Shown here piece by piece: positions 54,318 to 63,319 of a stretch of 64,000 nt of DNA. Origin of the DNA: CAKAHY01 sp963522175. Its GTDB lineage: Bacteria; Bacillota; Clostridia; Lachnospirales; Lachnospiraceae. The first letter of the stretch is position 1, and each line of letters begins with the position of its first letter. The stretch lies in the NCBI GenBank assembly GCA_963522175.1, contig CAUQXC010000003.1:310001-374000 (forward strand). Direction: 5' to 3'. The notes below the pieces were generated by a model. The model saw only the letters and a program-made list of their open reading frames with translations, was not told the DNA's origin and ran no database searches. Position numbers and translations under genes: made by a program.

Positions 54318-54915
54318 CCGCAATTTCTCCTGTTTCCGAATCTCTTTTAGCATAATCAATATAAGCTTTCAATTTTTCATCAAAATCCTGCAACCATTGC
54401 GCTTCGATAAAAGTTCGCAGCAAAGGAATGATTTCATAGTCGTCATTGGAGTTTTTAAGAAGACGAATGAAGCCCATTTTCTCAATCGCATTGATTTCCG
54501 CTTCAATTTCTTTTCTCTGTTTCGCTTCATCGTTTGTGTTTTTTAGATAAGGAAGTACTTTTTCAATGATAGATGCTTTAGAAATCACATATCTTCCCGA
54601 ATCACTGTTTTTATTCAGTTCAATCAGTTCCTTCCGAAGTAATACCAAAATAAGACTCGTCAGATATTTTAATTGTCTCTTCGTCATTAGTCTAGGTAAG
54701 GGTTTTTGCTCCTCTCCGTAGTCAATTTGTTTTAAGTAGGCATAACCGTCTTGAGTGGAAATTATCAATTGCAGACCGATTTTGGAAACATAATCTTCGA
54801 TATATACCTGTTGTTCCAAAATCGTATTCCATATTCTCACATCGCTTGCTTCATTGACGACTCCTTTCAATAATGCAATAACCGCTTCTGAAAACGCATA
54901 TTCATTTATATCCAT
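54310..54915 (-). CDS. jetB: Wadjet JetB (DUF4194, KITE/MksE-like)
   Basis: 201 residues, winged-helix KITE-type subunit that bridges the JetA kleisin and the JetC motor. It has the family's N-terminal FSEAVIALLKGVVNEASD and the central YLTSLILVLLRKELIELNKN. It ends in an acidic tail overlapping jetC by eight bases and starts 21 bp after jetA, showing tight coupling. Confidence 0.93.
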   Translation of the reverse strand: MDINEYAFSEAVIALLKGVVNEASDVRIWNTILEQQVYIEDYVSKIGLQLIISTQDGYAYLKQIDYGEEQKPLPRLMTKRQLKYLTSLILVLLRKELIELNKNSDSGRYVISKASIIEKVLPYLKNTNDEAKQRKEIEAEINAIEKMGFIRLLKNSNDDYEIIPLLRTFIEAQWLQDFDEKLKAYIDYAKRDSETGEIADE

Positions 54916-54936
54916 CTTGTCTCCTGATTCTTTTCT

Positions 54937-56406
54937 CTAATTTTTTTGCTCCTCACTCAGATATATGATTCTGGGGATTTTTGCTCGCACCCTCTCCGAT
55001 TCCGAATTATCATATTCAATATATTCATACTGTCCGTCTTCACTCTTTAGTTTTACTTTTTGCTCGAGTGCAAAATATGAGGTCAGCTCGGTTAATCCGT
55101 ATTTAAGCGGATATTTTTTAAGAATCTCCGCCAGTCCGACTTCATTTCTATTCGTCAATTCACAGTTGATATTCCTGATTAATTCTTCTTTATCCACATA
55201 AATATGAGAATATAAAGAATCCTCCGCCTCCTCAGCCGTGCCATAATTGATATCTTCATCCATCAGTTCAACTTTTCGTGGCGGTGAAAATAGATTTCTG
55301 TCCATCGGTAAGTGAATATCCGCTTTTACCTCGTCAATGTGTTGAATATTCTGTTTGATTAATTCCCCTCTCAATTCCAACGCTTTAATTTCAATACTTT
55401 TTATCAGTTGGTTGATGCGTTTTTCTTCATCAAGATAGCTTTCATCCACATATCTTCTCAACTGCTCGGACATTGTTTCAACCGTATCCCAGACTTGATT
55501 ACTGCCTTCCAGCCAATCACTCACAATGTCCTTCATTCCGCTTTGCTCCACAATGTCACTCAGAGTCTCAATTTCTTTAAGCCCTTCCATCGTATCGTCA
55601 AACCGCGCTCTCGCATCACTTGACATTATAAAATTAAAAAAGGCATCAAAGCTCTTACCTTGATCCGATTGATAGATATCATTTTGTTCCGAAAAATAAT
55701 CACCTATCAACTCCCCTTTACTTCGATCCCATTTTGCAATTTTCTCCCGCATATCTTGATTAAGTTCCCGGAAATTCTGTTCAACCGCACGAAAATCAGA
55801 AAGAATTTCCCTTGCCATATGAGAAGCTTGTAAAAATCTTTCCTTTATTTGCGTAGGTTCTAAATTCCTTATATCCCCTTTTTGGACAAGTTCAATTTCT
55901 TTTTCTATCTGCTCCTTTTTCTTTTTCAACTCCATTAACTTAAGCTCCGGATCCGTTTGTGTCCCTGAAATAATCTGTTCCAACAAATCAAATACCGTAA
56001 TGAGTCTCGATTCTGTACCGATAAAGCTTTCCGGTTTAAGGGATATCAACCATTCAATCGCTTTCTCCGCAGAAGAACTTAAATCATAGTGAATCTCTTC
56101 TTCATTTTTGGGATAAAATCTTCTGAGCCAGCCGAATGAATCATCCGACCATTCCATAAGATAATCCTTCGCCCGCTTATTATTATCTCGAATATGGGGA
56201 ATGAGTTCCATATGGTTTTCAAGTTTGCCGATTAAAAGATGCTCCGGCAACTTTCTATGATTCGGAAGAACAAATTCTTTATAAAAAAAGGACAGTACAA
56301 AGGAAGCATTGTCCGATGCCAACAATCGCCAGGTAGGATGATGCTCTCGTAAATTTTTTAGAGATTCATAAGTCATATATTCCTTAAGATCCATCCGCGT
56401 TTTCAT
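54937..56406 (-). CDS. jetA: Wadjet JetA (DUF3375, kleisin/MksF-like)
   Basis: 489 residues, kleisin-like subunit. The start MKTRMDLKEYMTYESLKNLR and LLASDNASFVLSFF are typical of DUF3375. A central coiled coil covers about 155-250, and the C-terminal winged helix contains ILKKYPLKYGLTELTSYF. First gene of the operon. DUF3375 with DUF4194, an SMC-like ATPase and DUF3322/DUF2220 defines type I Wadjet, which restricts plasmid transformation. Confidence 0.93.
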   Translation of the reverse strand: MKTRMDLKEYMTYESLKNLREHHPTWRLLASDNASFVLSFFYKEFVLPNHRKLPEHLLIGKLENHMELIPHIRDNNKRAKDYLMEWSDDSFGWLRRFYPKNEEEIHYDLSSSAEKAIEWLISLKPESFIGTESRLITVFDLLEQIISGTQTDPELKLMELKKKKEQIEKEIELVQKGDIRNLEPTQIKERFLQASHMAREILSDFRAVEQNFRELNQDMREKIAKWDRSKGELIGDYFSEQNDIYQSDQGKSFDAFFNFIMSSDARARFDDTMEGLKEIETLSDIVEQSGMKDIVSDWLEGSNQVWDTVETMSEQLRRYVDESYLDEEKRINQLIKSIEIKALELRGELIKQNIQHIDEVKADIHLPMDRNLFSPPRKVELMDEDINYGTAEEAEDSLYSHIYVDKEELIRNINCELTNRNEVGLAEILKKYPLKYGLTELTSYFALEQKVKLKSEDGQYEYIEYDNSESERVRAKIPRIIYLSEEQKN

Positions 56407-56494
56407 CTCCTCTCCGGATAATTTCTTCCTGCTCCGCTTTCAGTTCCATCTAAGGATAGTTCCTCTTCAAGATTCTCTTTGTAAATCCGTTCTT

Positions 56495-56523
56495 AGTATA
56501 CCAAATCTCAGTTCCAAAAACAA
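56495..56523 (-). promoter_or_regulatory. Candidate promoter of jetABCD
   Basis: Minus-strand TTGTTT (56523-56518), 17-bp spacer, TATACT (56500-56495), about 90 bp before the jetA start and about 95 bp from the neighbouring IS end. Confidence 0.6.
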
Positions 56524-56615
56524 TTACCGTGCCTCTTTTTCACTTGTACTTTGGACAGTTTATCTTTACTTTCTTTTCAATCCGGTTTGGGAAATTTGGA
56601 ACTGTCAATATTAGG

Positions 56616-57985
56616 ACTATAATGGTCTCATAAATCAAGACACTTTTTCAGACAATTTTTAATGAATCTGATATACTAAAATCAGTATGAAAGTGAGGAT
56701 TCATTAGTATGTCCGGACAAAGAAGAAATTTTAGTGCCAAATTTAAATCAGATCTTGTAATTGAGTTGCTTAAGGGTGAGAAAGATCTCAACACACTTGC
56801 AACAGAGAACAATATCCAACCAAACCTGCTCCGTAATTGAAAAAAAGAATTCCTTAACAATGCTTTCGCTGTGTTTGATGACAAGCGTGAGGAAAATCCC
56901 AAGGATAAGCTTGCTGAAGAATGCAGGGAAAAAGCAGAGTATGCCAAAAAGGTTGGTCAGTTAACCATGCAGGTTGACCGGCTCAAAAAAAAATCCGAAG
57001 AAATTTGTGGACCTGACTACGAGAGTATGTTTAGTCCAAAACCTTTTGACAACTAAAGAAATACCTGCTTCTATCGGAGCAAAGCTGCTTGATATCAGCC
57101 GTACAAGCATCTACTATAAGGGTTCTCCTGTATCGGATAAAGAACTAGCCTGTAAAGAGATTATTGATCATCTTCATACAAATAATCCTACATGGGGTGC
57201 AAGATAAATGTCTGCACAACTCAAAAACAGAGGACATCATGTAGAGCGCCGTAAAGCACGTCGTTATATGAGTGAGATGGATATTTACCCAATCTATCCG
57301 AAGATGAATCTCTCAGAGCGTATGCAACAGGCTAAAGTATGCCCTTATCTTCTCCGTAACGCAGTTATAGACGCTCCAAATCAAGCGTGGTCTATAGACA
57401 TTACATATATACCAATCAGACACGGCTTTCTGTATTTGACTGCTGTAATTGACCGGTACAGTCGCTGCATCGTTGGTTGGGAAGTTGATGATACGCTTGA
57501 TACCGGAATGGTTATCAATGCCCTAAAAAAAAATCATTTGCTGTAGCAAAACCACATATTCTAAACTCGGATCAAGGTTGCCGGTTTACAAGCCGGCCAT
57601 ACATTGACTTTGTAAAAGAAAATGATATCCACCAGAGCATGGACAGAAAAAGCCGCCGGGCTGACAACATCATGATTGAGCGTTGGTTTCGCAGCTTCAA
57701 ATATGAAGAAGTTTATCTGACGCAGTATAACAACATCAAGGAAGCCGGAACTGCGATTGGACGTTACATCCATACTTACAACTTTGAAAGATACCATTCT
57801 GCCCTTGATTACAAAACACCGGCTGAATGCTACTATCCGGCGATGCTCTTGCCATATGTAGCTTAATGCATATATGCAGCTGGGGAGTGTTCCACTATCC
57901 TCCCCTTACACTCTATTACCTATCAATCATATCAGTTCATCATAAAAATCTAAAATTTTTGTCTTGACAACTGAGCCACTATAGT
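56616..57985 (+). mobile_element. IS3-family element, degenerate
   Basis: About 1.37 kb bounded by imperfect inverted ends: ACTATAATGGTCTCA... at 56616 and the complement of ACTATAGTGGCTCAG at 57985, sharing TCAAGACA further in. The transposase inside is broken. I see no target-site duplication. It is inserted into an older IS remnant on its right. Confidence 0.8.
56709..57866 (+). pseudogene. IS3-family transposase OrfAB, inactivated
   Basis: OrfA (from 56709, SGQRRNFSAKFKSDLVIELL) is stopped at 56838-56840 by TGA where tryptophan is expected in NWKKEF. OrfB has an in-frame TAA at 57205-57207 after NPTWGAR, then a frameshift in a run of nine A (57525-57533). DDE residues remain recognisable in SIDITYIPI, ILNSDQGCRFTS and MIERWFRSFKYEEVY. 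At least three independent lesions, so not functional. Confidence 0.88.
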
Positions 57986-57987
57986 CT

Positions 57988-58302
57988 TCTGAAACATATT
58001 TCATATTTTCACCAAGTTCATAGCAACGATGTAAAGCATCAAGTTTTATTTCTAGAGGTGGATTGCGTGGATGCTCCGGAGGATTATCAACTCTAGGGTA
58101 TTCTTTTCGTATCTTAGGAGGAAGTTTTTCTTCGCTTATCCACTTATAAAGATTCCTTCTAGTCGAATATCCTAAAATTCTGATAGTTTTCGTTACAGAT
58201 TCTGTTTGATGATATAGGCGTAATGCTATATCTTTTTGTTATTTTGAATACATCAATGACTACTTTCAGAACCCTAATAAGTGTCCGGGTTTTTGCGCAC
58301 AC
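57988..58302 (-). mobile_element. 5' remnant of another IS3-type element, truncated by the neighbouring IS
   Basis: Reading leftwards: a terminal repeat TGTGCGCAAAAACCCGGACA (58301-58282), then OrfA from 58253 (MYSK, a TAA stop, QKDIALRLYHQTESVTKTI, RRNLYKWISEEKLPPKI). It ends abruptly at the edge of the IS at 56616-57985. The early stop probably replaced a Glu codon. Confidence 0.75.
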
Positions 58303-58355
58303 CTCCGTCTCAAGTCATGTGCTTTTGTATAAAGCTTAACATTTAATGATTTTCA

Positions 58356-58730
58356 CTATCCTCTAAAACCTATCTCTTTTGCAACTCTTTTTATCTGTTG
58401 AATAAAAACATCATTTTGACGTTCATCTGACATATCTTTAATTGGAGTTGTAGCCCATCTGTATATTTGTTCGATGCTCCCATAACCCCTTTTAAAGATT
58501 TTTGCATACTTTAAACAATTATATTTAGTTGGTGCATCTGCCAGTATAATTTTTAGTTCTTCATCCTTCCAACTTTTTCCTTTATTTGATGTATCACGTA
58601 AATGTTCATTTTCTTTTTCAAATTCAATAATAATATTAGAAACAAAATTCATTTTTTCATCAAATCCCATATCATCAATATTTTCACCTAGTAAATCAAA
58701 CATGCTTTCCTTGTAATCATTCTTCTTCAT
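58356..58730 (-). CDS. Unknown small protein
   Basis: 124 residues, acidic N-terminus (SMFDLLGENIDDMGFDEKM) and a basic, SANT-like helical region SWKDEELKIILADAPTKYNC, then FKRGYGSIEQIYRWA. The latter suggests DNA or protein binding. GGAGGAGATTT precedes the ATG. It sits between two IS elements, so it may be cargo or a gene fragment. No function recognised. Confidence 0.55.
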   Translation of the reverse strand: MKKNDYKESMFDLLGENIDDMGFDEKMNFVSNIIIEFEKENEHLRDTSNKGKSWKDEELKIILADAPTKYNCLKYAKIFKRGYGSIEQIYRWATTPIKDMSDERQNDVFIQQIKRVAKEIGFRG

Positions 58731-58795
58731 ATAAATAAAATCTCCTCCAATAAACTGGTCTTAAGTCAATATAGTGGACACCGAAAGTGCGACTT

Positions 58796-59683
58796 TTACA
58801 CCGCACCTTCAGCATGAACTGCTTCCGGGGTCTTGTAGCCTAAGCTACTATGAGTTCGCCGGCGATTATACCACGACTCAATATATTCAAAGATGCTTGC
58901 ATAAGCTTCTTCTGAATTTTTGTAAACTCTGCGATAAACCTCTTCTTTCTTCAAAAGGGAATGGAAGGATTCTATGCAGGAATTATCATAAGGACATCCC
59001 TTACGACTAAATGAATGATGGATTTGCTTCTTCGCAAGATATCTCTCAAACTGGTCACTTGTGTACTGTGTACCTAAATCACTATTCAGGATAATTCCGG
59101 ATGGATCCTGTACATTTATGCATGCATTTTTAACTGCCTTGACTGCTAAATCTGCAGTCATAGTGGTTCCATATGCCCAGCCAATAATCTTACGACTGTA
59201 GAAATCCATTACGGAGGCAAGATATGTCCACCCCTCTTTCTGGGTATGGATATAGGTTATATCGGTGCACCATTTTTGATTGATTCCGGTGGCTGTAAAG
59301 TCCTGTTTCAATAGATTTTCTTTTTCAATAACCGGTTTGTTATCCGAAAAGTGACGATATTTTTTGATTACAACCGAACAAATGCCAAGAAGTGCCATTC
59401 TTCGCTGAACTCGTTTAAGGCTGACATGCCAGCCTTTTTCCAATAATTCTCGATGAATCTTAGGGGCTCCATAACGTCGTTTGGTATCATAATAAATCGC
59501 TAAAATATCTCCATCGAGTTTCTGATTTTCAAAATCTCGCTTCGATTCTTTATGGTTCAGGCATTTGTAATAAGTACTTCGGTTGATTTCGAGAACTTTG
59601 CAAATGATTTTAATGGGATAGCGGTCTTGATATTTCGTTATGAAGGATACGATTTCATCTATTGTTTTCTGGCGAATATAGCG
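58796..59683 (-). CDS. IS3-family transposase OrfB
   Basis: DDE integrase-type transposase. The open frame runs without ATG from about 59683 (TIDEIVSFITKYQDRYPIKI, then CKVLEINRSTYYK) to the stop at 58796. It is therefore made as a -1 frameshift fusion with OrfA. Catalytic residues: D in TDITYIHTQ, D in NSDLGTQYTSDQF and E in CIESFHSLLKKE. Intact over about 295 residues. Confidence 0.9.
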   Translation of the reverse strand, partial: RYIRQKTIDEIVSFITKYQDRYPIKIICKVLEINRSTYYKCLNHKESKRDFENQKLDGDILAIYYDTKRRYGAPKIHRELLEKGWHVSLKRVQRRMALLGICSVVIKKYRHFSDNKPVIEKENLLKQDFTATGINQKWCTDITYIHTQKEGWTYLASVMDFYSRKIIGWAYGTTMTADLAVKAVKNACINVQDPSGIILNSDLGTQYTSDQFERYLAKKQIHHSFSRKGCPYDNSCIESFHSLLKKEEVYRRVYKNSEEAYASIFEYIESWYNRRRTHSSLGYKTPEAVHAEGAV

Positions 59684-59937
59684 GTAGCTTTTTTTAATAT
59701 TTCATTCTCCATTTCAAGTTGCTGGATTTTCTTCTGTAGTTCCTTGTACTCTTTGAGTGAAATGGATTGTTCTTCATCCATCTCAATCGATGGAGCATAC
59801 AGCTTCTTCCATTTATAGATTGTTTGCTCAACCAAGCCATATTCTTCTGCGAGCACTGCAACAGGTTTACCTGCCAGATACAAATCGATGATCTGTCGTT
59901 TAAATTCTTCGGTATATCTTTTACCATTGTGGGCCAT
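59659..59937 (-). CDS. IS3-family transposase OrfA
   Basis: 92 residues from MAHNGKRY at 59937: helix-turn-helix (KRYTEEFKRQIIDLYLAGKP, EEYGLVEQTIYKWKKLY) and leucine-zipper-like coiled coil (LKEYKELQKKIQQLEMENEI). Near the end, seven A (TTAAAAAAAGC) form the slippery site for -1 frameshifting into OrfB. Confidence 0.9.
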   Translation of the reverse strand: MAHNGKRYTEEFKRQIIDLYLAGKPVAVLAEEYGLVEQTIYKWKKLYAPSIEMDEEQSISLKEYKELQKKIQQLEMENEILKKATAIFARKQ

Positions 59938-59994
59938 AGTGAAACACATTCTTTCTAACAAGATTATACTGTGTCGCACTTTTTGTGTCCACTA

Positions 59995-60294
59995 AATCAT
60001 ACTAACAGCATACTGTGTTTTCAACGGTTTTGCGACAGTAATATATTTGCTTCTGTCATACCAACTCTTCTTGCTCTACTATTCATTATATCCCAAAGCG
60101 TTCAAATTACTGACTTCTCATTCTTTAAGTGCTGGGAAAATCATCTGATTTCGACTCGTTTTTAAATTTTTTTGCCCGTTCCAGTCCCAGTTCCAGCATT
60201 ACTTGGATAAACTCAATTTACAAATCTCATATACCTAACTTTCAAAGGGATTAAATATACCTGCTACTATGAATTTCTATCGTGTCTAACACCA
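59995..60294. other. 300-bp non-coding stretch
   Basis: Between the IS3 element and the end of herA. I see no open frame, hairpin terminator or repeat that I can support. Confidence 0.5.
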
Positions 60295-62148
60295 TTATTC
60301 AATGTACCATTTTTCTGATATTTTTGCATTATCACTATCTGTTGTAGGATTCGCTTGAGCAAATTTAGTTAATGTCGGAAGATTTATTGCACTACCAAAA
60401 ACCAATGCATTTCCTGTCTGAAGATAAGTAAGCCTTTCTATCATATTCTGATTTATGTATGGAACCATTCTAGATATATATTGCAAATCATCCGGGTTTT
60501 GTACACGATGAACAATAAAATTACTACATTGTGATACTACTGTTTTAGACAATTCACTTGGTCTTTGAGATGATATTCCCAAAAGCATTCCAAATTTGCG
60601 ACCTTCTTTAGCAATTCTTTCAAAAATATTATATCCAACCGCTCCATAATTTGCTTCGTTTTTTATGAATCTATGTGCTTCTTCGATTATAAAATTTATC
60701 GGTGAATCTGCTTTTATTTCTCTTCTCTTCAAATAATCTAATAAAAGTTTAGCCAAAACTTTTGTTACAACCTCTGCTGAAGCATCGTCCAGTGTGCTAA
60801 TATCAAGATCCACTATTTGGTTTTCACCCAATAACATATCTATATAATCATCAATAGTATTATATGTTGTTCTCGAGAGAATGCGCCCTTGGATTCCTTC
60901 CTGAATGGTATTCAATCGGGTCATTAAAGTTGCAGTATATTCTTGTATTCTCTGCGAACTAATACTCCCTTCATACAGAGTCGCAAACTCAACCGCTTGG
61001 CTAAAATCTTCTAAACTATACGGAACCATTGATCGTGTGATATTTTCTGTTATTAATTCTTGATTTAGATGACTAGATAAAAATGAAATAACAGCTTCCT
61101 CATCGGGCATTGAACCATAATTTATATTCATGGATTGCCTTAATGTTTTAGAATTCGATAAAACTGAATCCATGTTAATTTCATTAGTTCCAAATTTTGT
61201 TACTATAGCTTTAAGTTTATCCGACTTAGACGGAGAAGAATCTGAACTCTGAATAATACCCAGTAATGTGGATGCAAGAATGTGGTTCCGTAGTTCCTGA
61301 TTAGTTTCATCAGAACTATAAAATACTCGTGCAATGTCTATCGCTCTTTTTAATACAGGCATTTGCGTTTTTTCAGAAGCATGTAGTAATGTTGCCCAAT
61401 CGTCTGCTGATAACGCCCAAACTGGTATTTCGAACTTTGAATCACTATCTTCATCTGCAATCATTAGAGAATGTTTAATATCTTGATTAATTTCATTTAA
61501 CTTCGAAAAAGCCTTGTTATATTCACCATTAGAATCAATTATTACAAATTTCGCCCCTTTAGCCGAATAATGGTCTTTAACAAAAACATTCTGTAAAATT
61601 CTAGCTACAGTATTAGACTTACCTGCCCCAGTATTTCCAAAAACAGCAAAATGAAACCCAAAGAACTTATCAATATTTATTTTAACATCGTAATCCGGAA
61701 ATATTACTGATTTCCCTATTGTAAGCAAAATCGCTCGAGTTTTATTAGACTCTTCAGAAATCTTTATTTCTTCTTTACCAACTTCAAGCATAGTAATCAA
61801 TTCCTTTTGTGAAACAATATAAACAGTTGAGAAAATCAATGGCATTTTTGATACTCCAAATTGGAATTTATCCTCAACTATTTCTCCAATCAAATTTAAG
61901 TAAACCTGCCTTTTACTATTTGGTTTGATCATTTCCCTTAAATTAATTAACTGAGTCTTCTCATCTACTCCAATTATTTCTGCTATAACAGTTCTTCCTA
62001 TCTCATAAATTGATACATATGATCCAACCTCTCCGACAAAAAGGATTCCATCAATTGTATTTATATAGTTTCCTAAATCAGAATTCACATCAGCTATTAC
62101 TCCATGAATGCCTACTGAAGTAATCTTCCCTATTTCACGACTACTCAT
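60295..62148 (-). CDS. herA: HerA-type ATPase of a SIR2-HerA defense pair
   Basis: 617-residue hexameric ATPase of the HerA/FtsK superfamily. An N-terminal HAS-barrel-like region (about 1-95) precedes Walker A GNTGAGKSN (171-179), Walker B NFIIEEAHRFI and the arginine-containing SSQRPSELSKTVVSQC. In SIR2-HerA (Nezha-type) systems it assembles with SIR2 into a large complex that degrades NAD or DNA upon phage infection. Its start overlaps the sir2 stop by eight bases, showing translational coupling. Confidence 0.92.
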   Translation of the reverse strand: MSSREIGKITSVGIHGVIADVNSDLGNYINTIDGILFVGEVGSYVSIYEIGRTVIAEIIGVDEKTQLINLREMIKPNSKRQVYLNLIGEIVEDKFQFGVSKMPLIFSTVYIVSQKELITMLEVGKEEIKISEESNKTRAILLTIGKSVIFPDYDVKINIDKFFGFHFAVFGNTGAGKSNTVARILQNVFVKDHYSAKGAKFVIIDSNGEYNKAFSKLNEINQDIKHSLMIADEDSDSKFEIPVWALSADDWATLLHASEKTQMPVLKRAIDIARVFYSSDETNQELRNHILASTLLGIIQSSDSSPSKSDKLKAIVTKFGTNEINMDSVLSNSKTLRQSMNINYGSMPDEEAVISFLSSHLNQELITENITRSMVPYSLEDFSQAVEFATLYEGSISSQRIQEYTATLMTRLNTIQEGIQGRILSRTTYNTIDDYIDMLLGENQIVDLDISTLDDASAEVVTKVLAKLLLDYLKRREIKADSPINFIIEEAHRFIKNEANYGAVGYNIFERIAKEGRKFGMLLGISSQRPSELSKTVVSQCSNFIVHRVQNPDDLQYISRMVPYINQNMIERLTYLQTGNALVFGSAINLPTLTKFAQANPTTDSDNAKISEKWYIE

Positions 62149-63283
62149 GTTTCACACCCTCAAATGCTTTTATCAATTCAGTAACAACAGGTAAATCTAT
62201 TTGCTCTTTAACATCAGCTTGAACATCTGGCATAGCCTTCTCTACAAAATTTTTAAAATAGTGAATCTTGTCTTGTGAATTAATAACTATAATACGTGAA
62301 TCATCCATTTCAATTAATCTTGAAATAGAATCACTCTGCCCAAATATAACAAGCTTAAATGTTGGAATAGCTAAAGAATTCAAAATTATTCGATTAATAT
62401 GATCATCTGCAAAACTATATCCCAATGTTATTAAAACACTATTCTTTTTAAGCAAAGCAGTTTCCATTGCTCTAAATAAATCAGAGTATGGAGTCATCAA
62501 AGTAGTTCTGTCTTTTAATGGAGTAGGATAAATCATAACCGTATCATCTTCACTTATATGTTCATAATCTATTTCATTTATGTTATTTTCATTTTTAACC
62601 CAAGAAATAGAACCATGTATTTTATATAAATTGTAGAAGTTAGGGACTCTTTCCCATATGTTATTGGATAAATTCATATCCTCTACATACGCATACTTAT
62701 AACTAGCTGGATTAAATGACCTTTTGTAAGTACCAATAAACCCGTTGTTATACGGGAATGATAGAGAGTCCAAGGCTTGTTCATTATATAAATCATAATT
62801 AGTTGTAAAAACATTTATCGGATGCTTTCTTCCATGTGCAACAGTTTTTATATAAAAATTACGATAAAAGTTTAATACTTCCGTTCCATGCAGTCCTTCA
62901 ATAATCTTATTCCTAATATATTTCTGTACCCTGCAAATTTTTTCTTCTATATCATTATCAGTTTGTTTCACTATTGCAGCAACAGCAATTGCCTCCATTG
63001 TTTCAAGCATTTTCTCTAAATTCCCATCAAAAATTGATTCTGCATCACTTCCAGCAATGTCAAATCCTCTGTGTTGTTCAAAAAAGCCCTTATATAAATT
63101 AGCCATACCTGGTATTCCGTATTCCATATCGTTTTCGACATGACTAGAACAACCCGCTCCCAATAAAAAATTCAAATTATCCAGTTGTAAAAATTGAGCC
63201 ATTTCATTTTTAATATAATCAAGATCAACTTTTGTTTCATTTTTTCCTTTGAAATATGAAATATTCTTTTCGCCTTCCATCAT
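62141..63283 (-). CDS. SIR2-like NADase of a SIR2-HerA defense pair
   Basis: 380 residues with the SIR2 fold: GAGCS (42-46, NAD loop), TTNYD (160-164, catalytic N162), KIHGS (221-225, catalytic H223) and GYSFADDHIN (288-297). No zinc-binding cysteines, so it is a NADase-type defensive SIR2 and not a deacetylase. AGGAGAAA precedes the double ATG. It overlaps herA by eight bases and starts 36 bp after the gene at the window edge. Confidence 0.92.
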   Translation of the reverse strand: MMEGEKNISYFKGKNETKVDLDYIKNEMAQFLQLDNLNFLLGAGCSSHVENDMEYGIPGMANLYKGFFEQHRGFDIAGSDAESIFDGNLEKMLETMEAIAVAAIVKQTDNDIEEKICRVQKYIRNKIIEGLHGTEVLNFYRNFYIKTVAHGRKHPINVFTTNYDLYNEQALDSLSFPYNNGFIGTYKRSFNPASYKYAYVEDMNLSNNIWERVPNFYNLYKIHGSISWVKNENNINEIDYEHISEDDTVMIYPTPLKDRTTLMTPYSDLFRAMETALLKKNSVLITLGYSFADDHINRIILNSLAIPTFKLVIFGQSDSISRLIEMDDSRIIVINSQDKIHYFKNFVEKAMPDVQADVKEQIDLPVVTELIKAFEGVKHE

Positions 63284-63319
63284 TTTCTCCTACAACTTAT
63301 CACATACTTATCGTAAAGT

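Larger units (their letters stand above)
58772..59994 (-). mobile_element. IS3-family element, apparently intact
   Basis: About 1.22 kb with inverted ends TAGTGGACACCGAAAGTGCGAC (left) and TAGTGGACACAAAAAGTGCGAC (right), 20 of 22 identical. It carries OrfA and OrfB with a slippery A-run between them. No clear target duplication. Confidence 0.88.

Noticed and set aside
56616..57985. Target-site duplication around the IS3 element
   Set aside because: Flanking bases do not match for any choice of the terminal bases, so none can be claimed.
60001..60290. Possible small RNA or toxin gene between the IS3 element and herA
   Set aside because: No open frame with a ribosome site, no promoter-terminator pair and no strong hairpin was found.
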